NCBI GenBank assembly: GCA_930367215.1 | Contig: OV884056.1 | Location: 89,043,285 to 89,107,284 of the forward strand | DNA: 64,000 bases | DNA from: Pollenia angustigena | Lineage: Eukaryota; Arthropoda; Insecta; Diptera; Polleniidae | Reading direction: 5' to 3' | Shown: one piece after another, positions 33,055 to 45,560 of the stretch | Position numbering within the stretch: position 1 is the first letter of the stretch | Layout: every line of letters starts with the position of its first letter | Made by a program: the position numbers and the translations under genes | The notes under the pieces: model-generated | Seen by the model: only the letters and a program-made list of their open reading frames with translations | What the model was told of the DNA's origin: nothing | Databases searched by the model: none

Positions 33055-34094
33055 ACACCTTTTCACTAGCATTCACAAAATTTTGTACTTTCAGCCAATC
33101 GGCGGTTTCATTGATTTTTGGTTGATAATATGTATACTAGACTGGTCGCAATTTTTTTTTTTTTATTTAATTGTTTGCCCTGCTTAAAATATGAGGTTTG
33201 GTGCAAGAAATCATGATCTAATTTTTCAGGTCAATCCGACGGTGCCTAGCCGTGCCGGGTGGGGCCCAAAGTTCCCCATATTATAAAAAAAAAATATATA
33301 TTTTCTATCAGATCTTTATAGTTATACTAGTTGAAAAGCCGAAAATCAAAAATATGGCTTCGTTACGATCTTCCGCAGAGAAAGTACTTAAAGTGTGCCA
33401 AATTTCAGCTTCCTATGCCATCAGATGGCTTCAGAAAGTTGCGGAAAGAATAGGACATACATGCAAACATCCTGACATACTAAGAAATTATATATTGTAT
33501 AGATAGATTAACATATGTTCGCGCAACTCAAAAACGCTTTAGCTTAATGAAAAACTAAAAAAAACCGAAATTCCGCAATAAAATTTACTTTAAGAAAGTT
33601 AAAACTTTTTGCTTTATGTTGGCTTTGGTTTTGGAGATATACCGTTATTTCGAAAATTAAGGAGGTTGCACAACAATTGTTCGCGTAACTCAAAAACGCT
33701 TTAGTTTATTGAAATTTTAATTAATTTAAGAATTTTATTAAACCGCCACATCTTTTGTGAATACATAAAATCAAAAGTTTTGTACAGATTTTAATCATTT
33801 ATAGCTTGTTTTGTTTGCAATGTTGTTTTTTATATGTCTGCATAAAATTGGAAGCATAGCTGCATTTTTAAATTTTTTATGAAGTTTTAAAAACAAAAAT
33901 TCCGAAATTTTATTAAAAAAAACGTTTCTAAAACGACTGCGCATATAAGAAAAACGTTTTACCTTTCTTAAAGTAAATTTTATTGCGTAATTTCGGGTTT
34001 TTAGTTTTTCAATAAGCTAAAGCGTTTTTGAGTTACGCGAATATATGTTGTGCAACCTCCTTAATTTTCGAAATAACGGTATATCTCGAACATA

Positions 34095-35217
34095 GATGGG
34101 CATTTTTCAGTACCAGTACTTTTTCAGTATTTTCTCTTTTTACTGATTACTGAAAAAAAAAAACCGTTTTCAGTATTCAGTAAATATATATATATATATA
34201 TATATTTAATATATATAAATATGTACATACACACAGAAAAAAATACCCATGTAAAATTAACATGGAAAAATGTTGATTGAGAATCATGTTAAATTTCAGA
34301 AAAATTATGCCCTTTACTTAAATTTATCATTATCATTTTCATATTAATTTTTAATAAAAAATATCAAAATAACCTTAAATTACGTTTATTTAATATTATT
34401 CACTGTTAAAAATAAAAAAAAAAAATTATTAAAATATAAATAAATCTGGATTCAATATTGAACCCATAAAAACCTGTTTTATATTAAAATCAAAAGTGTA
34501 TCTTGTTAAATTAACATGCATACATTTTTTATTTTTATTTTTAAAATATGTTATAAAAAGAAGACAATTCCCGTATTCTTTTAATTAAAATTGTTTATTT
34601 AAATAGTACATCAAGTTTTCAAAGTAGAATGATGACCATATCGGGCGATTCTGCTGATGCTTCTGGTTAACAAAGGAGAATACAAAATAAGTGAAACATG
34701 TGTTACAGGGTTTTGAATTATTCTTACATAAATGCAAATGTTGTCTGAAGCTTCTTCTCACTGTTAAAATACACTCAAACCCATTCTACATGAAATTCAC
34801 GTTGTTTCAACTGGAAATAACTTTCATTCAACGTGATTCCGATTGTTATTTCAATATAAATTTCATTTTGCTCTAACTTTACTGCAATGTTAAATTAATA
34901 TGAATTATAGTTATATCAAAAGAAAAAAATGTTGTTCGCAGTTATTGTAAAATCAGGTTGAATTAACATGAAACCCGTATGAAGCAAAATCACCACCGAA
35001 AAAATTTAAATCAACCTTGTTTTCGACGTTTTTAACTTGATTTTTTTCTGTGTGTATTTAATTTTTATTATATATAATAATTTAATAAATAATAATACAA
35101 AATATAAGAATAATCTTTTTTTATATATATATATTTACAGAATACTGATTTTTTTTTTCAGTAATCAGTAAAAAAAAGAAAATACTGAAAAAGTACTGGT
35201 ACTGAAAAATGCCCATC
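34095..35217. mobile_element. MITE J with iterated CAGTA motifs, TA target
   Basis: Ends GATGGGCATTTTTCAGTACC and the complement, flanked by TA (34093-34094 and 35218-35219). The motif TACTGAAAAA/TTTTTCAGTA is iterated at both ends. It is filled by a nested MITE B copy at 34230-35054, plus AT-rich arms with a TA microsatellite at 34188-34212. Confidence 0.75.
34230..35054. mobile_element. MITE B, copy a, TA target duplication
   Basis: 825 bp with ends CACACAGAAAAAAAT and the complement, flanked by TA (34228-34229 and 35055-35056). The interior includes TAAAATTAACATGGAAAAAT and AAATTCACGTTGTTTCAACT. A Tc1/mariner-type TA target and the absence of a transposase suggest a MITE. Confidence 0.85.
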
Positions 35218-35219
35218 TA

Positions 35220-36072
35220 CACACAGAAAAAAATACCCATGTAAAATTAACATGGAAAAATGTTGATTGAGAATCATGTTAAATTTCAGCAAAAGTATGC
35301 CCTTTACTTAAATTTATCATTATTTCATATTAATTTTAAATGAAAAATATTAAAATAACCTTAAATAACGTTTATCTAATATTATTCACTGTTAAAAAAA
35401 TAAAAAAAAAATTATTAAAATATAAATAAATCTGGATTCAATATTGAACCCATAAAAACCTGTTTTATATTAAAATCAAAAGTGTATCTTGTTAAATTAA
35501 CATGCATACATACTTAAGTATGTACATTTTTTATTTTCATTTTTAAAATATGTTATAAAAAGAAGACAATTCCCGTATTCTTTTAATTAAAATTGTTTAA
35601 ATTGTTTAAATAGTACATCAAGTTTTCAAAGTAGAATGATGACCATATCGGGCGATTCTGCTGATGCTTCTGTTAACAAAGGAGAACACAAAATAAGTGA
35701 AACATGTGTTACAGGGTAAGTGTTTTGAATTATTCTAACATAAATGCAAATGTTGTCTCTGAAGCTTCTTCACACTGTTAAAATACACTCAAACCCATTT
35801 GATTCTACATGAAATTCACGTTGTTTCAACTTGAAATAACTTTCATTCAACGTGATTCCGATTGTTATTTCAATATAAATTACATTTTGCTCTAACTTTA
35901 CTGCAATGTTAAATTAACATGAATTATAGTTATTTCAAAAGAAAAAATGTTGTTCGCAGTTATTGTAAAATCAGGTTGAATTAACATGAAAAAAGTATGA
36001 AGCAAAATCACCACCGAAAAATGTTATCTCAACCTTGTTTTCGACGTTTTTAACTTGATTTTTTTCTGTGTG
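35220..36072. mobile_element. MITE B, copy b, TA target duplication
   Basis: 853 bp, same orientation as copy a, flanked by TA (35218-35219 and 36073-36074). It was inserted exactly at the TA that ends element J. Confidence 0.85.
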
Positions 36073-36800
36073 TATGATCTCGAAAACCAAAGCCAACATA
36101 AAGAAAAAAGTTTAAACTTTCTTAAAGTAGATTTTATTGCGGAATTTCGGTTTTTTTAGTTTTTCAATAAGCTAAAGCGTTTTTGAGTTGCGCGAACATA
36201 TGTTAATCTATCTATACAATATATAATTTCTTAGTATGTCAGGATGTTTGCATGTATGTCCTATTCTTTCCGCAACTTTCTGAAGCCATCTGATGGCATA
36301 GGAAGCTGAAATTTGGCACACTTTAAGTACTTTCTCTGCGGAAGATCGTAACGAAGCCATATTTTTGATTTTCGGCTTTTCAACTAGTATAACTATAAAG
36401 ATCTGATAGAAAATATGTTTTTTTTATAATATGGGGAACTTTGGGCCCCACCCGGCACGGCTAGGCACCGTCGAATTGACCTGAAAAATTAGATCATGAT
36501 TTCTTACACCAAACCTCATATTTTAAGCAGGGCAAACAATTAAATTTAAAAAAAAAATCCCATACAAGATGCGACCAGTCTAATGTATACACTACTTGCA
36601 AGTAATAACTTGTATGTGGAAACGTAGGTTTAAATCAAGAAGAAATTATAAAGTTATTTAATTTATATCGTAGCCATGAGGAGATACAATTATGATTCAG
36701 TTTTAGTTGACCTTTTTCAATAATATTTTGATTGTTTTTAATTCTAAGCTCCAGGTCTGTTTTTTTATATAAAAAATATTAATTTATTTTAATTAATATT

Positions 36801-37503
36801 TATACCCACACCACAATAGTGGAGAGGGTATTATGCATTTGTGCTGATGTGTGTAACGCCTTAAAATATTGGTCCTAGACCCACCTTAAAGTATACCGAT
36901 CGTCTTAGAATCACTTTCTGAGTCGCACTAACGATGTCCGTCCGGCTGGCTGGCTGTCCATGTAACCTTTTGCGCAAAGTAGAGGTCGCAATTTTGGAGA
37001 TAATTTGATGAAATTTGGGTCGTAGGTTCTTATTGGCACAAGGACCAAGCCTATTGAAAATGGGCCCAATCGTAGGACCACGAAGGAAGATAGGGGGAAA
37101 TTTCTTCCTCTCAGAAACTATCAAACCGATTTAAATGAAATTAAAAACATGGATAGAACCTTATCTATTTAGACACAAAATGTATGAATTTTTTTTAAAA
37201 TAGGACCACGAGGGGAGATAGGGGCAATTTCTGTCTCGCAAACCGATTTTAATGAAATTTAAAACATAGATAAATCCATATCCATAGGGACACATTAGCT
37301 ATACAGTTTTTAAAAAATAGGACCACAAGGGGAGGCAAGCGGCAATTTCTGCCTCTCACAAACTTTCAAACCGATTTTCATGAAGTTTATAAACATAGAT
37401 TAATCCATATTTACATGGACCCATAAGCATGATGTGTTTTTAAATACTGTGGTGTAGGGTATCATATGGTCGGGCTTGACCGACTATAGTTTCTTACTTG
37501 TTT
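36801..37503 (-). repeat. Repeat family A, copy 2
   Basis: Reads in reverse from TATACCCACACCACAATAGT to CTATAGTTTCTTACTTGTTT. It is flanked by an inverted pair (AAGCTCCAGGTCTGTTTTTT at about 36748 and its complement at about 37508-37530), so it lies inside another foldback. Confidence 0.75.
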
Positions 37504-37790
37504 TTATATAAAAAAAAGACCTGGAGCTTAAAAATAAAAACAATCAAAACATGAGGAGATACTTTAGATGCAACGATATGAAAATAAAAGCTAGAAGTTA
37601 TTTGATGCCGACATTTTAAAAATTAACTTGCACTGTCCTGTGTAGCCACTCAAAAACATTTCGGGGGGTTTTTTTATATTTCTCCTGTACCCATGTTCTG
37701 TAATTTTAGTGAGAACTTCTCGCATCGAATATATGTGAAACAAAATATTCCATCGTTTCTCGAAAAGCGAGAAAAAAGTGTGTCTGTAAC

Positions 37791-38392
37791 AGAGATCAGC
37801 AATGAGTAGTGAAAAAGTGAGTAGAGCTAAATCATGACTCATAAATTCTTCTACTTATACGCACTCATACTTATTCCAATGTGATTCAAACTCATATTCA
37901 CTCAAAAGTTTCATTTTATTCATCGTACTCATACTTACCAACATTTGTAGTGTTTGATTTAGAATCTACTCAAGTCAATGTGTATAGGCGAAGCAAAATG
38001 CGAGGCTGCCAGATTTGTCCCCAAATTAGCAAAGTGACGATTTGGCAATTACAGTTTACTAAAGTAACATGTATGAAGTAGACGATTTTTCGGCAAATTT
38101 ATCTGGCAGCGCTGATTATTAAGTTGTGTGTTGTCTCTGTTGTGTTAAAACGGTAAATGGATCAGCTAAATGATTTGAATCATTGTGAGTATTATAAGTA
38201 TTTTCTTGAAATTATAAATCAAGATGAGGTCATTTATGAGTATGCGTATAATGTCGACGTCGCGCTCACAAATATTTCTCTTGTGAGTATGAGTGAATCA
38301 GAGTAGTTAAGTTTAAATGATTTCTACGCACTTATACTTACAATTGCATGAGTCAGTATGAGTAGCGAAAAAGCGATTCATTGCTGATCTCT
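37791..38392. mobile_element. Element Z, 10-bp target duplication
   Basis: 602 bp with ends AGAGATCAGCAATGA and the complement, flanked by identical TGTCTGTAAC (37781-37790 and 38393-38402). AA copy 2 near 43290-43310 shows the site once. CTCATACTTA-type motifs are iterated inside. A 9-11-bp duplication fits Mutator-like elements (inference); no transposase is present. Confidence 0.8.
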
Positions 38393-38442
38393 TGTCTGTA
38401 ACTCATGTCGATAACTATCAAAATAGATATGTCGTTACGTTA

Positions 38443-38590
38443 GTGCCAATTCACACGTTGCAAGTCTTATTGATCAGCTTGCTACCTTATAGGCGAGAGA
38501 GAGTGAGAGAGAAACGTTTATTTTCCTCTCTTCACTCTCGTTATAAAGTAGCAAGCTGATCAATAAGACATGCAACGTGTGAATTGGGAC
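38443..38590. mobile_element. MITE P, copy 2, TTA target duplication
   Basis: 148 bp, opposite orientation to 18711-18858, flanked by TTA (38440-38442 and 38591-38593). AA copy 2 has the uninterrupted site (ACGTTATAAATGTC, inverted near 43255). Confidence 0.9.
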
Positions 38591-39663
38591 TTATAAATGT
38601 CATTACATTGCACTCGAAGCAGATGTGACATTGCAGACGTTGAGAACGCCAGTAACGTTGTCGGCGACCAAAATTTACTAAAATTGAACATTTTTCAACG
38701 ACGGCGGCAAAAATACAACCATCGGCCATGCCAAATAATGTAAAGTGCAACTTAAATGTTTGTTGTTTGCAAACGAGCTTTGAAAAAAATATTCACCCCT
38801 ATCGTGAATAATTTTTCCCTCGTAATTTTTCCCCTTTTCACATATTTGCGATCATGAACAACTCCCATGAAAAATTGTAATTCAAAGGAGAATAATAACG
38901 TGAAAAATTGTTCACGGGAAAAAATTCCCCTTATCGTGAAAAATTTTTTCCCTCGTAATTTGTTCACATTTCCCTTAGATTTTCTCACTTTATTTTTGCT
39001 AGGGAACAGAACATGTATGTAAGTAGCTCCTCCTATAAATCGAATATTAAGGGTTAATAAGTTAATAAGGCATAAACCGATATATTGCTCAACAAAATGC
39101 AAAACAACAGGTCGATTGCCTGCGGATTTGTGAAGTTTTCAATTGACTTGGTGGCAGAATTTTGGAAAATATTTTACTACATTAAATTTAAAAAGTGCAA
39201 AAAACTAACATTGTAATCAAACTATCCCTCCAATACTAAATATTTTGCTTTATTATTTTAACTTTTCTTTAAAATATATACTTGTATATTTTTGAACAAA
39301 AATTTCATGGATTTTTAATATTTTTTAATCTTTATTCTTTTTTTTTACATTCACTGGAACTGATAGCGTGGAAAATTTTTCACATGAGATTCACGATTGC
39401 TTTTTTCCCTTCGAGGGGAATGAAAATTTCATGGGAACAAAAATTCCACTTGTTATTCACGATAGGGGATGATTATTATTATTTTTCTTTGTATTTTGCA
39501 TTTTTAATTGTTTTTTAGTGTTAAAATGTTTTCTCTCCCCATTTTTATTCGTGAGTTTTTCCGACAGTTCAAAGCGGGAACTGTTCTCACAGAAATGTTA
39601 CAGACACTTTTTTTCTGTAAATTGGCGATTAATTTCCTAACGTGACAAGTTACAAAACATGGG

Positions 39664-40418
39664 CAATGATTTTCGTTATTAATACGTGTACACTACTTGC
39701 AAGTAATTACTTTCGTCTGGCAAAGTAGGGTAAGTTAAATACTAATTGCATTATAAAAAAGCTTTTTTAGTACTTGCTAAGAGAAACTTGTGTTTTAAAT
39801 TAGGTACAATTTAAATTATAAAAATGGGGACTCTCTTTTGTTAAATTTGACAGTTATATAACTAGCTGCTCAACATTGCAGCATAATGCTTTAAACACAT
39901 TCGAGACAGCAAGCTACCAACTTCAATATGTCAAAAATAAAATACATGTGTGTATATGGCAATGATTATTTTCACGACGACACGGCTACATGGCTGCAGG
40001 TTGTTGTCTGTGCTTATTTTGTCGTTGTAGTCAAATTAAACTAATTTCTATTTTTGTCCACTACAAAACAGAAAAAGTGTTGCTAATAAAAAAAAAATAT
40101 TTAAAGAATTAGTGCTTAAAAATTTTTTTTTTTTGTTTAACAGAAAAGAACCGGCTTGATACAAGAATATTAACTCGGCTCAACACCAAATTGATATTTA
40201 TATAATTTTTTAGTATTCTTGAAAGAAGTTCTATAGGAACATGTTTTTCGCGTCAACGTTCCTAGTAAAGGAGTTATAGATCGTAAAAGTTGCACAATAC
40301 TTTACCCATATCTATTTAGGTGGAAAATTAATCTATAAAATATGTGAATCAGTGGAAAATGCTTCAAAATTTGTTTTACATGGCGTTTAAAGCATACCGA
40401 TTTACCAATTAGGAGGTA
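39664..40418. other. Stretch without recognised gene
   Basis: AT-rich; no inverted repeat, no motif-bearing frame and no repeat shared with the window was noticed. Confidence 0.35.
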
Positions 40419-41729
40419 ATAAAGGGTGTTTTTTTAAGCTAGATAGAACTTTAAATTGTAAAAAGTAACACAAAAAATTAAATTTTGATGAAATATTTTT
40501 TTTTTATCGTTTCAGTATACTCTGACAAATCATCATGAATAGACTAACGCTTGAACAACGCTACGAAATTATCCAAATTTACTTTGCAAATCAGTCGTCG
40601 ATTCGCGCAACTTATAGACGACTTCGTCATTTTTATGGCGTACATAATCGTCCATCTGAACAAGCCATTCGTCGAACTGTGGATAGATTTCGTACCACAT
40701 ACTCTCTAGAGGATGCAATAACACCAACACGTCGAAGGAATGTGCGTACTGAAGAGAATATCGCCGCTGTAAACGAAAGTGTGGAAGAAGATCCAAATTT
40801 ATCGATTCGTCGTCGGTCGCAGGAATTGGGGCTCTGTCCGTCCACTACGTGTAAAATTTTGCGCAAAGATCTCGGCCTACACCCGTATAAGATCCAGCTG
40901 GTGCAGGAATTGAAGCCACGAGACCATTATATGCGTCGTTCTTTCGCCGATTGGACTCTAGAGCAGTTGGCAACTGACCCGTAGTTTTATCGCAAAATTG
41001 TGTTCAGCGATGAGGCGCATTTTTGGCTTAACGGGTTTGTTAGTAAGCAAAATTGCCGCATATGGAGCGAGACCAATCCACAAGAGACCCTACAGACTCC
41101 ATTACATCCAGAAAAATACACCGTTTGGTGCGGTTTTCACGCTGGTGGCATCATCGGACCTTATTTCTTCAAAAATGAGGCCGGAGCTCGCGTTACGGTC
41201 AATGGAGATCGTTACCGCACCATGATCAATGATTTTTTGTTTGAAAATATGGATGACATTGATCCGGAGGAGATGTGGTTTCAACAGGATGGCGCTACGT
41301 GCCATACGGCGAACGCAACCATCGACTTATTGAAATCAAAATTTGGCGATAAGTTGATTTCGAGAAATGGACCTGTCAATTGGCCTCCAAGGTCGTGCGA
41401 TTTGACACCTCTCGATTATTTCCTGTGGGGCTACGTGAAGTCACTGGTTTATGCTGATAAACCAGCAACAATTGACGCCTTGGAGGCCAGCATTGTTCGT
41501 GTTATTCGTGACATACGGCCAGCAGTGCTCGAAAAAGTGGCCCAAAATTGGACGTCCAGAATGCGCTTCGTCAAGAACAGCCGCGGTGCCCATATGCCCG
41601 AAATCATTTTCAAATGTTAATGTCACGTATTGATCTTTCGAATAAAAAAAAAAATTTTGATTACAATTTAATTTTTTGTGTTATTTTTTACAATTTCAAG
41701 TTCTATCGGGCTTAAAAAACACCCTTTAT
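40419..41729 (+). mobile_element. Mariner-family transposon, 1311 bp, almost intact
   Basis: Terminal inverted repeats of about 60 bp start ATAAAGGGTGTTTTTTTAAG (left) and, inverted, ATAAAGGGTGTTTTTTAAGC. They are flanked by TA (40417-40418 and 41730-41731). The transposase fills the interior and has a single stop. Confidence 0.95.
40535..41620 (+). pseudogene. Mariner-type transposase with one in-frame stop
   Basis: 362 codons from ATG 40535 to TAA 41618-41620, broken only by TAG at 40982-40984 (after LEQLATDP). The N-terminus MNRLTLEQRYEIIQIYF and the following helices form the DNA-binding helix-turn-helix region (about residues 1-115). Catalytic motifs: FSDEAHFWLNG, FQQDGATCHTA and SCDLTPLDYFLWGYVK. 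There are 36 residues between the second Asp and the Asp of CDLTP, or 41 to the Asp of LDYF, so a rosa-like (DD41D) or near relative is likely. The intact enzyme cuts at the inverted ends and inserts at TA. A single base change separates it from a full frame, so loss is recent or polymorphic. Confidence 0.9.
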
Positions 41730-41929
41730 TATATATTCATACTCCGTGGCTGCCATTTTTTTTAACAAAATTGGCTTTATCTTTAAATTAAGTCGATATT
41801 TATTTATTTACCCCTAGATATTTGCTTAATAAACTTTTTCTTTATTGCGGGGTTTCGGCTTTGCGGGACACTTAATTAATTATGTACATATTACAATAAT
41901 TAAATAATATAATAATAATTAAAATTTTT

Positions 41930-42290
41930 TTACGTAGTGATGCCGCAGCTCTGCAGCAAATTTTGGCAATTATTGCTGCAGTTAATTTTCTGAAGCAATA
42001 ACTTTTGACATAAAAGAAATCGTTTTATGTTTTTTTGTGATGCTTCTTCTTGCATTTATAAGAAAACTGTTGGCATCGTTATTGTTAATAACATTTTTAT
42101 TATTATTTTATGTTTGCTTATTAAACTTTTGAAATTCAAACTTTGCAAAGCTGTTGTGCAGTAAAAAAAGTATCAGCATCACAACTGCAACTGGTTATTA
42201 CGCATCAGCAACAACATTTTTAATCACTGCAGCATTGATAAATAGTTTTCATGCATATAAACTTTTACGACCTATACCACGCTCGTTGAC
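41930..42290. repeat. Sequence related to MITE T
   Basis: Contains TGATGCCGCAGCTCTGCAGC and AAAGCTGTTGTGCAG as in 32564-33054, without clean ends. Confidence 0.5.
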
Positions 42291-42681
42291 GGAAATTTTT
42301 TTTATTTTTAATGTAGTATATATGTATTTTTTCATTTAATTAGCCGTTATTGTTTATTGCTTCCAAAAACATCAAAATTATAATATTTATTATCTTTTAT
42401 AATAAATTCAATTGTTTTTACGTTATAAAATGTATTATAAATAAGTATTTATATATTTATTATCTTAAATAAGGTTTGTATAAAAGTCTGCAATTATGCA
42501 TGTATTTCATTTTCTAAAAGTAAAAAGTGATAGTGGCACCACTGAAATATAAACAGACAGTAAAAAAACAGCTGTTTATAGTTTTTCAATTGTAGCTGTC
42601 GTCTTCAATATAATTCAGTAGCTGACTACACGACTACAATTGCACCCAGCAGCATTTGTTATCTTATGTTCGTGTATCCTG
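42291..42681. other. Stretch without recognised gene
   Basis: AT-rich; nothing recognised. Confidence 0.35.
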
Positions 42682-43398
42682 TGCCCATGTTCTGCAACTC
42701 TCGCGTCGAGAAAGTTTTCGATTGAAATGTGTGAAATAAAACAAAAATGCCATAAATTGAAACAAACAGCTGTTTTTCTCACTTAACTGTGTTTGTAACT
42801 TTTTTTGGCGAGTACAAGCTGCCACGTAAGAAAATTACTAGCCAATTTACAGAAAAAGTGTGTCTGTAACATTTTGGTGAGAAAAGTTTCCGCTTTGAAC
42901 TGTCAAATAAACTCACGAATAAAAATTGGGCGAGAAAAAATTTCAACACTAAAAACAATTAAAAATGCAAAGAATAATAATAATCATATTTTATTCTTGG
43001 CACATTTTTCATTGTTTTATTATTTTGCTTTTAACATTTTTATAAAATATACGAATGTCTTCAAAGCTCGTTTGCAAACAACAAACATTAAAGTCGCTCT
43101 TTACACAATTTGACATAGCCGACGGTTGTGTTTTCGCCGCCGTCGTTGAAAAATTTTCAATTTAAGTAAATTTTGGTCGCCGTCAACGATATGTGTTACT
43201 GGCGTTCTGAACGTCTGCAATGTCACATCGGCTTCGAGTGCAATATTATGACATTTATAACGTAACGACGTAATCTCTTTTGATAGTTTCGACATGAGTT
43301 ACAGACACACATTTTTCTCACTTTTCGAGAAACGATGGAATATTTTGTTTCACATCTTTTCGATGGAAGAAGTTCTCACTAAAGTTACAGAACATGGG
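42682..43398. mobile_element. Element AA, copy 2 (free of Z and P insertions)
   Basis: Ends TGCCCATGTTCTGCAACTCT and the inverse of AGTACCCATGTTCTGTAACT. It provides the empty sites for Z and P. No coding function; frames at 42805-43113 and 43101-43295 have no domain. Confidence 0.65.
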
Positions 43399-43737
43399 TA
43401 CTGCTGTGGTGAATGTGTTTAATGCATAACCCTCAAAGAAAAAACTAAATAATAAAATATATTGTTTAGATGTCGGCTTCCCCGGAAAACATATCTTTGA
43501 AATCTAAAAAGGCAAGCTATCTCCAAGCCACCATTATGAAACTTGAATGGAAGTTGGGCAAGAAATGATATTGAAAAAGAAAATCTTTTTGTTAATCATT
43601 GAAAAAACATACGGTATTGATAAGATCAGTAACATAATGCTTATGGAGCTACCTCGTGAAGCAAAGACAATTATTATTTTTATCTTAAGTGCTATACAAC
43701 GCCTTGAATACTTTTCTCAAAAATGGAAGGTTTCCTT

Positions 43738-44100
43738 AACGTGCTTTTACACGACCTGTATTTTGCAGTGGGTTTGTCAGATGTAAAATCCATTTGTTAT
43801 TGCACATGTCTGTCATAATTGACAAATACCGAAGGTTTATAATTTTTGCTTTCACACGTTCGTTTTTGGTTTCATCAGACATAACCAAAAATTGTTCATA
43901 GCAGCAAAATTTTTACATAATTATATTTTTCTTCAATTTTGATTGTATTTCAGTTAATTAAAAATTTTAATTTTTTTAACGTGCATGTATGTATAAATAA
44001 ATAAAAATAATAATGATATGTTGCTCGAAAAACAAATTACCTGCAAAACATCTGATATCAGATAGTTTGTCAGATCAAAATAAAACACGCATAAACTGAA
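43738..44100. repeat. Repeat family H fragment
   Basis: GTGCTTTTACACGACCTGTA at the left and ACATCTGATATCAGATAGTT near the right, as in 7555-7804 and 30876-32223. Confidence 0.6.
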
Positions 44101-44199
44101 GCAAAACTTATCAGCAAACACACACATAAGCCGTTAGAGAGCGTTGTCCTGTCCAAATTAGGAAAAATGATTGCGTTCGATTTTTAAAAAGTGTTAAAA

Positions 44200-44830
44200 A
44201 GATAAGAACATTTGAAAGAAAAATTAGTCAAATCGATGGATCCGTTTTCTGATTTTTGGTAAATCGAAAAAAGTGGGCGTTAAAGTAGGCGGGCCAAAAT
44301 TTTCTTTCCGTAAAAACCTAAGTTGTACCATGGCGATGATTTTAAAGAAAAAATCGGTCAAGCCGTTCTCAAGTTATGCACTTAATAGAAAAAATGGGCG
44401 TAAAAGTCGGCGTGGTACATTTTTCTTTCGATGAAAACTTAAAATGGATTAATACGAACATTAAAAAGAAAAATTTGTCACATCGATGGAGCCGTTTTCT
44501 GATTTTAGATAATTCGAAATAAGTGGGCGGGGCAAAATTTTCTTTCCGTAAGAACCTAAGTTGGACCATGGCAATCATTTTAAAGAAAAACTCGTCCAAA
44601 TCGGTCAAGCCGTTCTCAAGTTATGGGTTTAATAAAAAAAGTGGACGTAAAAGTAGGCGTGGTAAATTTTTCTTTCGATAAAAACTTAAAATGGATTAAT
44701 ACGAACATTTGAAAGAAAAATTTGTCAAATCGATGGAGCCGTTTTCTTATTTTAGGTAATTCGAAAAAGGTGGGCATAAAAGTGGGCGGGGCAAAATTTT
44801 CTTTCGTATAAATCTAAGTTGGTACGCATA
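44200..44830. repeat. Satellite-like tandem repeat, unit about 248 bp, about 2.5 units
   Basis: CATTTGAAAGAAAAATTAGT at about 44209 recurs at about 44458 and 44705, each followed by CAAATCGATGGAGCCGTTTT and AAGTGGGCGGGGCAAAATTT. Within each unit a second, related half (TCGGTCAAGCCGTTCTCAAG) suggests an older duplication. Confidence 0.75.
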
Positions 44831-45144
44831 CCGCGTACATTACCTTTCACTATAAGGCGAATTTTGTCATCAATGCTACTGACACTTTAATGGTATTTAA
44901 AAATTGATTTAGTTTTTTAATTTCTTCGTGTACCATGGCCCTTCACAGATTAAGGAGTACCAAATAGAGTACCAGTGCACAATCTATATCATCTCTTTTT
45001 TTTTTTACCATGTTAATATTTTTTTGCTGGGCTTTTGAAGCCATTTAATACCGTATTCAGATAAGCTCAATTATTCATATACAATTTCAATTTAAAAATT
45101 GTTCAGTTAATACGAAATTCTTATACTATTGAGAAAAATTTAAC

Positions 45145-45560
45145 TCTGTCACAAGTGTGTTTAGTGAGCAAAACAAAACTCACTAAAGACTAGATTACAC
45201 TATCTCACAAGTCTTACGTATTCCATAATACTTTGTGAGATAGAAATTTAATGAGTTTTGTTGCGACTGTCAAAAAATCTAATTTAACATGACAGTTTGT
45301 GTTCGCACCATCACACAAAGTATAAACACTCACACATGAAATAAAATGCAATTCTCATCCAATAAAAAGTATTTATTATTGTTTAGAAATTTTTCAAAAA
45401 ACGATGAAGTCGTATGGGATGACAAACTTTTTTCATAATACGTGTCATTTCGTGACACATTGCACACTATAACACTTTGTCATATTACTTGAGTTTTTGA
45501 CATTAATTCGGAGGTTATTTCATTTTTAACACCAAAGTTAAGCCTTAAGCAAAGTGTATT
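45145..45560. repeat. Iteron-bearing repeat (TCACAAAGT)
   Basis: Variants of CACAAAGT/ACTTTGTG occur repeatedly on both strands (45152-45480). The end contains AATTCGGAGGTTATTTCATT, which is also found at the inner edge of element F's left array. Confidence 0.45.

Larger units (their letters stand above)
33138..36582. mobile_element. Inverted-repeat element I, complete copy with nested elements
   Basis: Ends TAGACTGGTCGCA and the complement TGCGACCAGTCTA, with TA at the outer edges. Arms of about 520 bp (33140-33660 and 36077-36580) include GGTGCCTAGCCGTGCCGGGT. The middle has a further palindrome (33520-34090) and nested elements J (34095-35217) and B (34230-35054 and 35220-36072). A one-armed copy is at 55993-56385. 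The arms carry an 83-84 codon open frame with no recognised domain. Confidence 0.7.
37689..39663. mobile_element. Element AA, copy 1, with two nested insertions
   Basis: Ends CCCATGTTCTGTAATTTTAG and, inverted, GCCCATGTTTTGTAACTTG. It iterates TCTGTAAC/GTTACAG motifs near both ends. Other copies: 42682-43398 and 51588-52393. This copy contains element Z (37791-38392), MITE P (38443-38590) and family U sequence (38762-39475). Confidence 0.65.
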
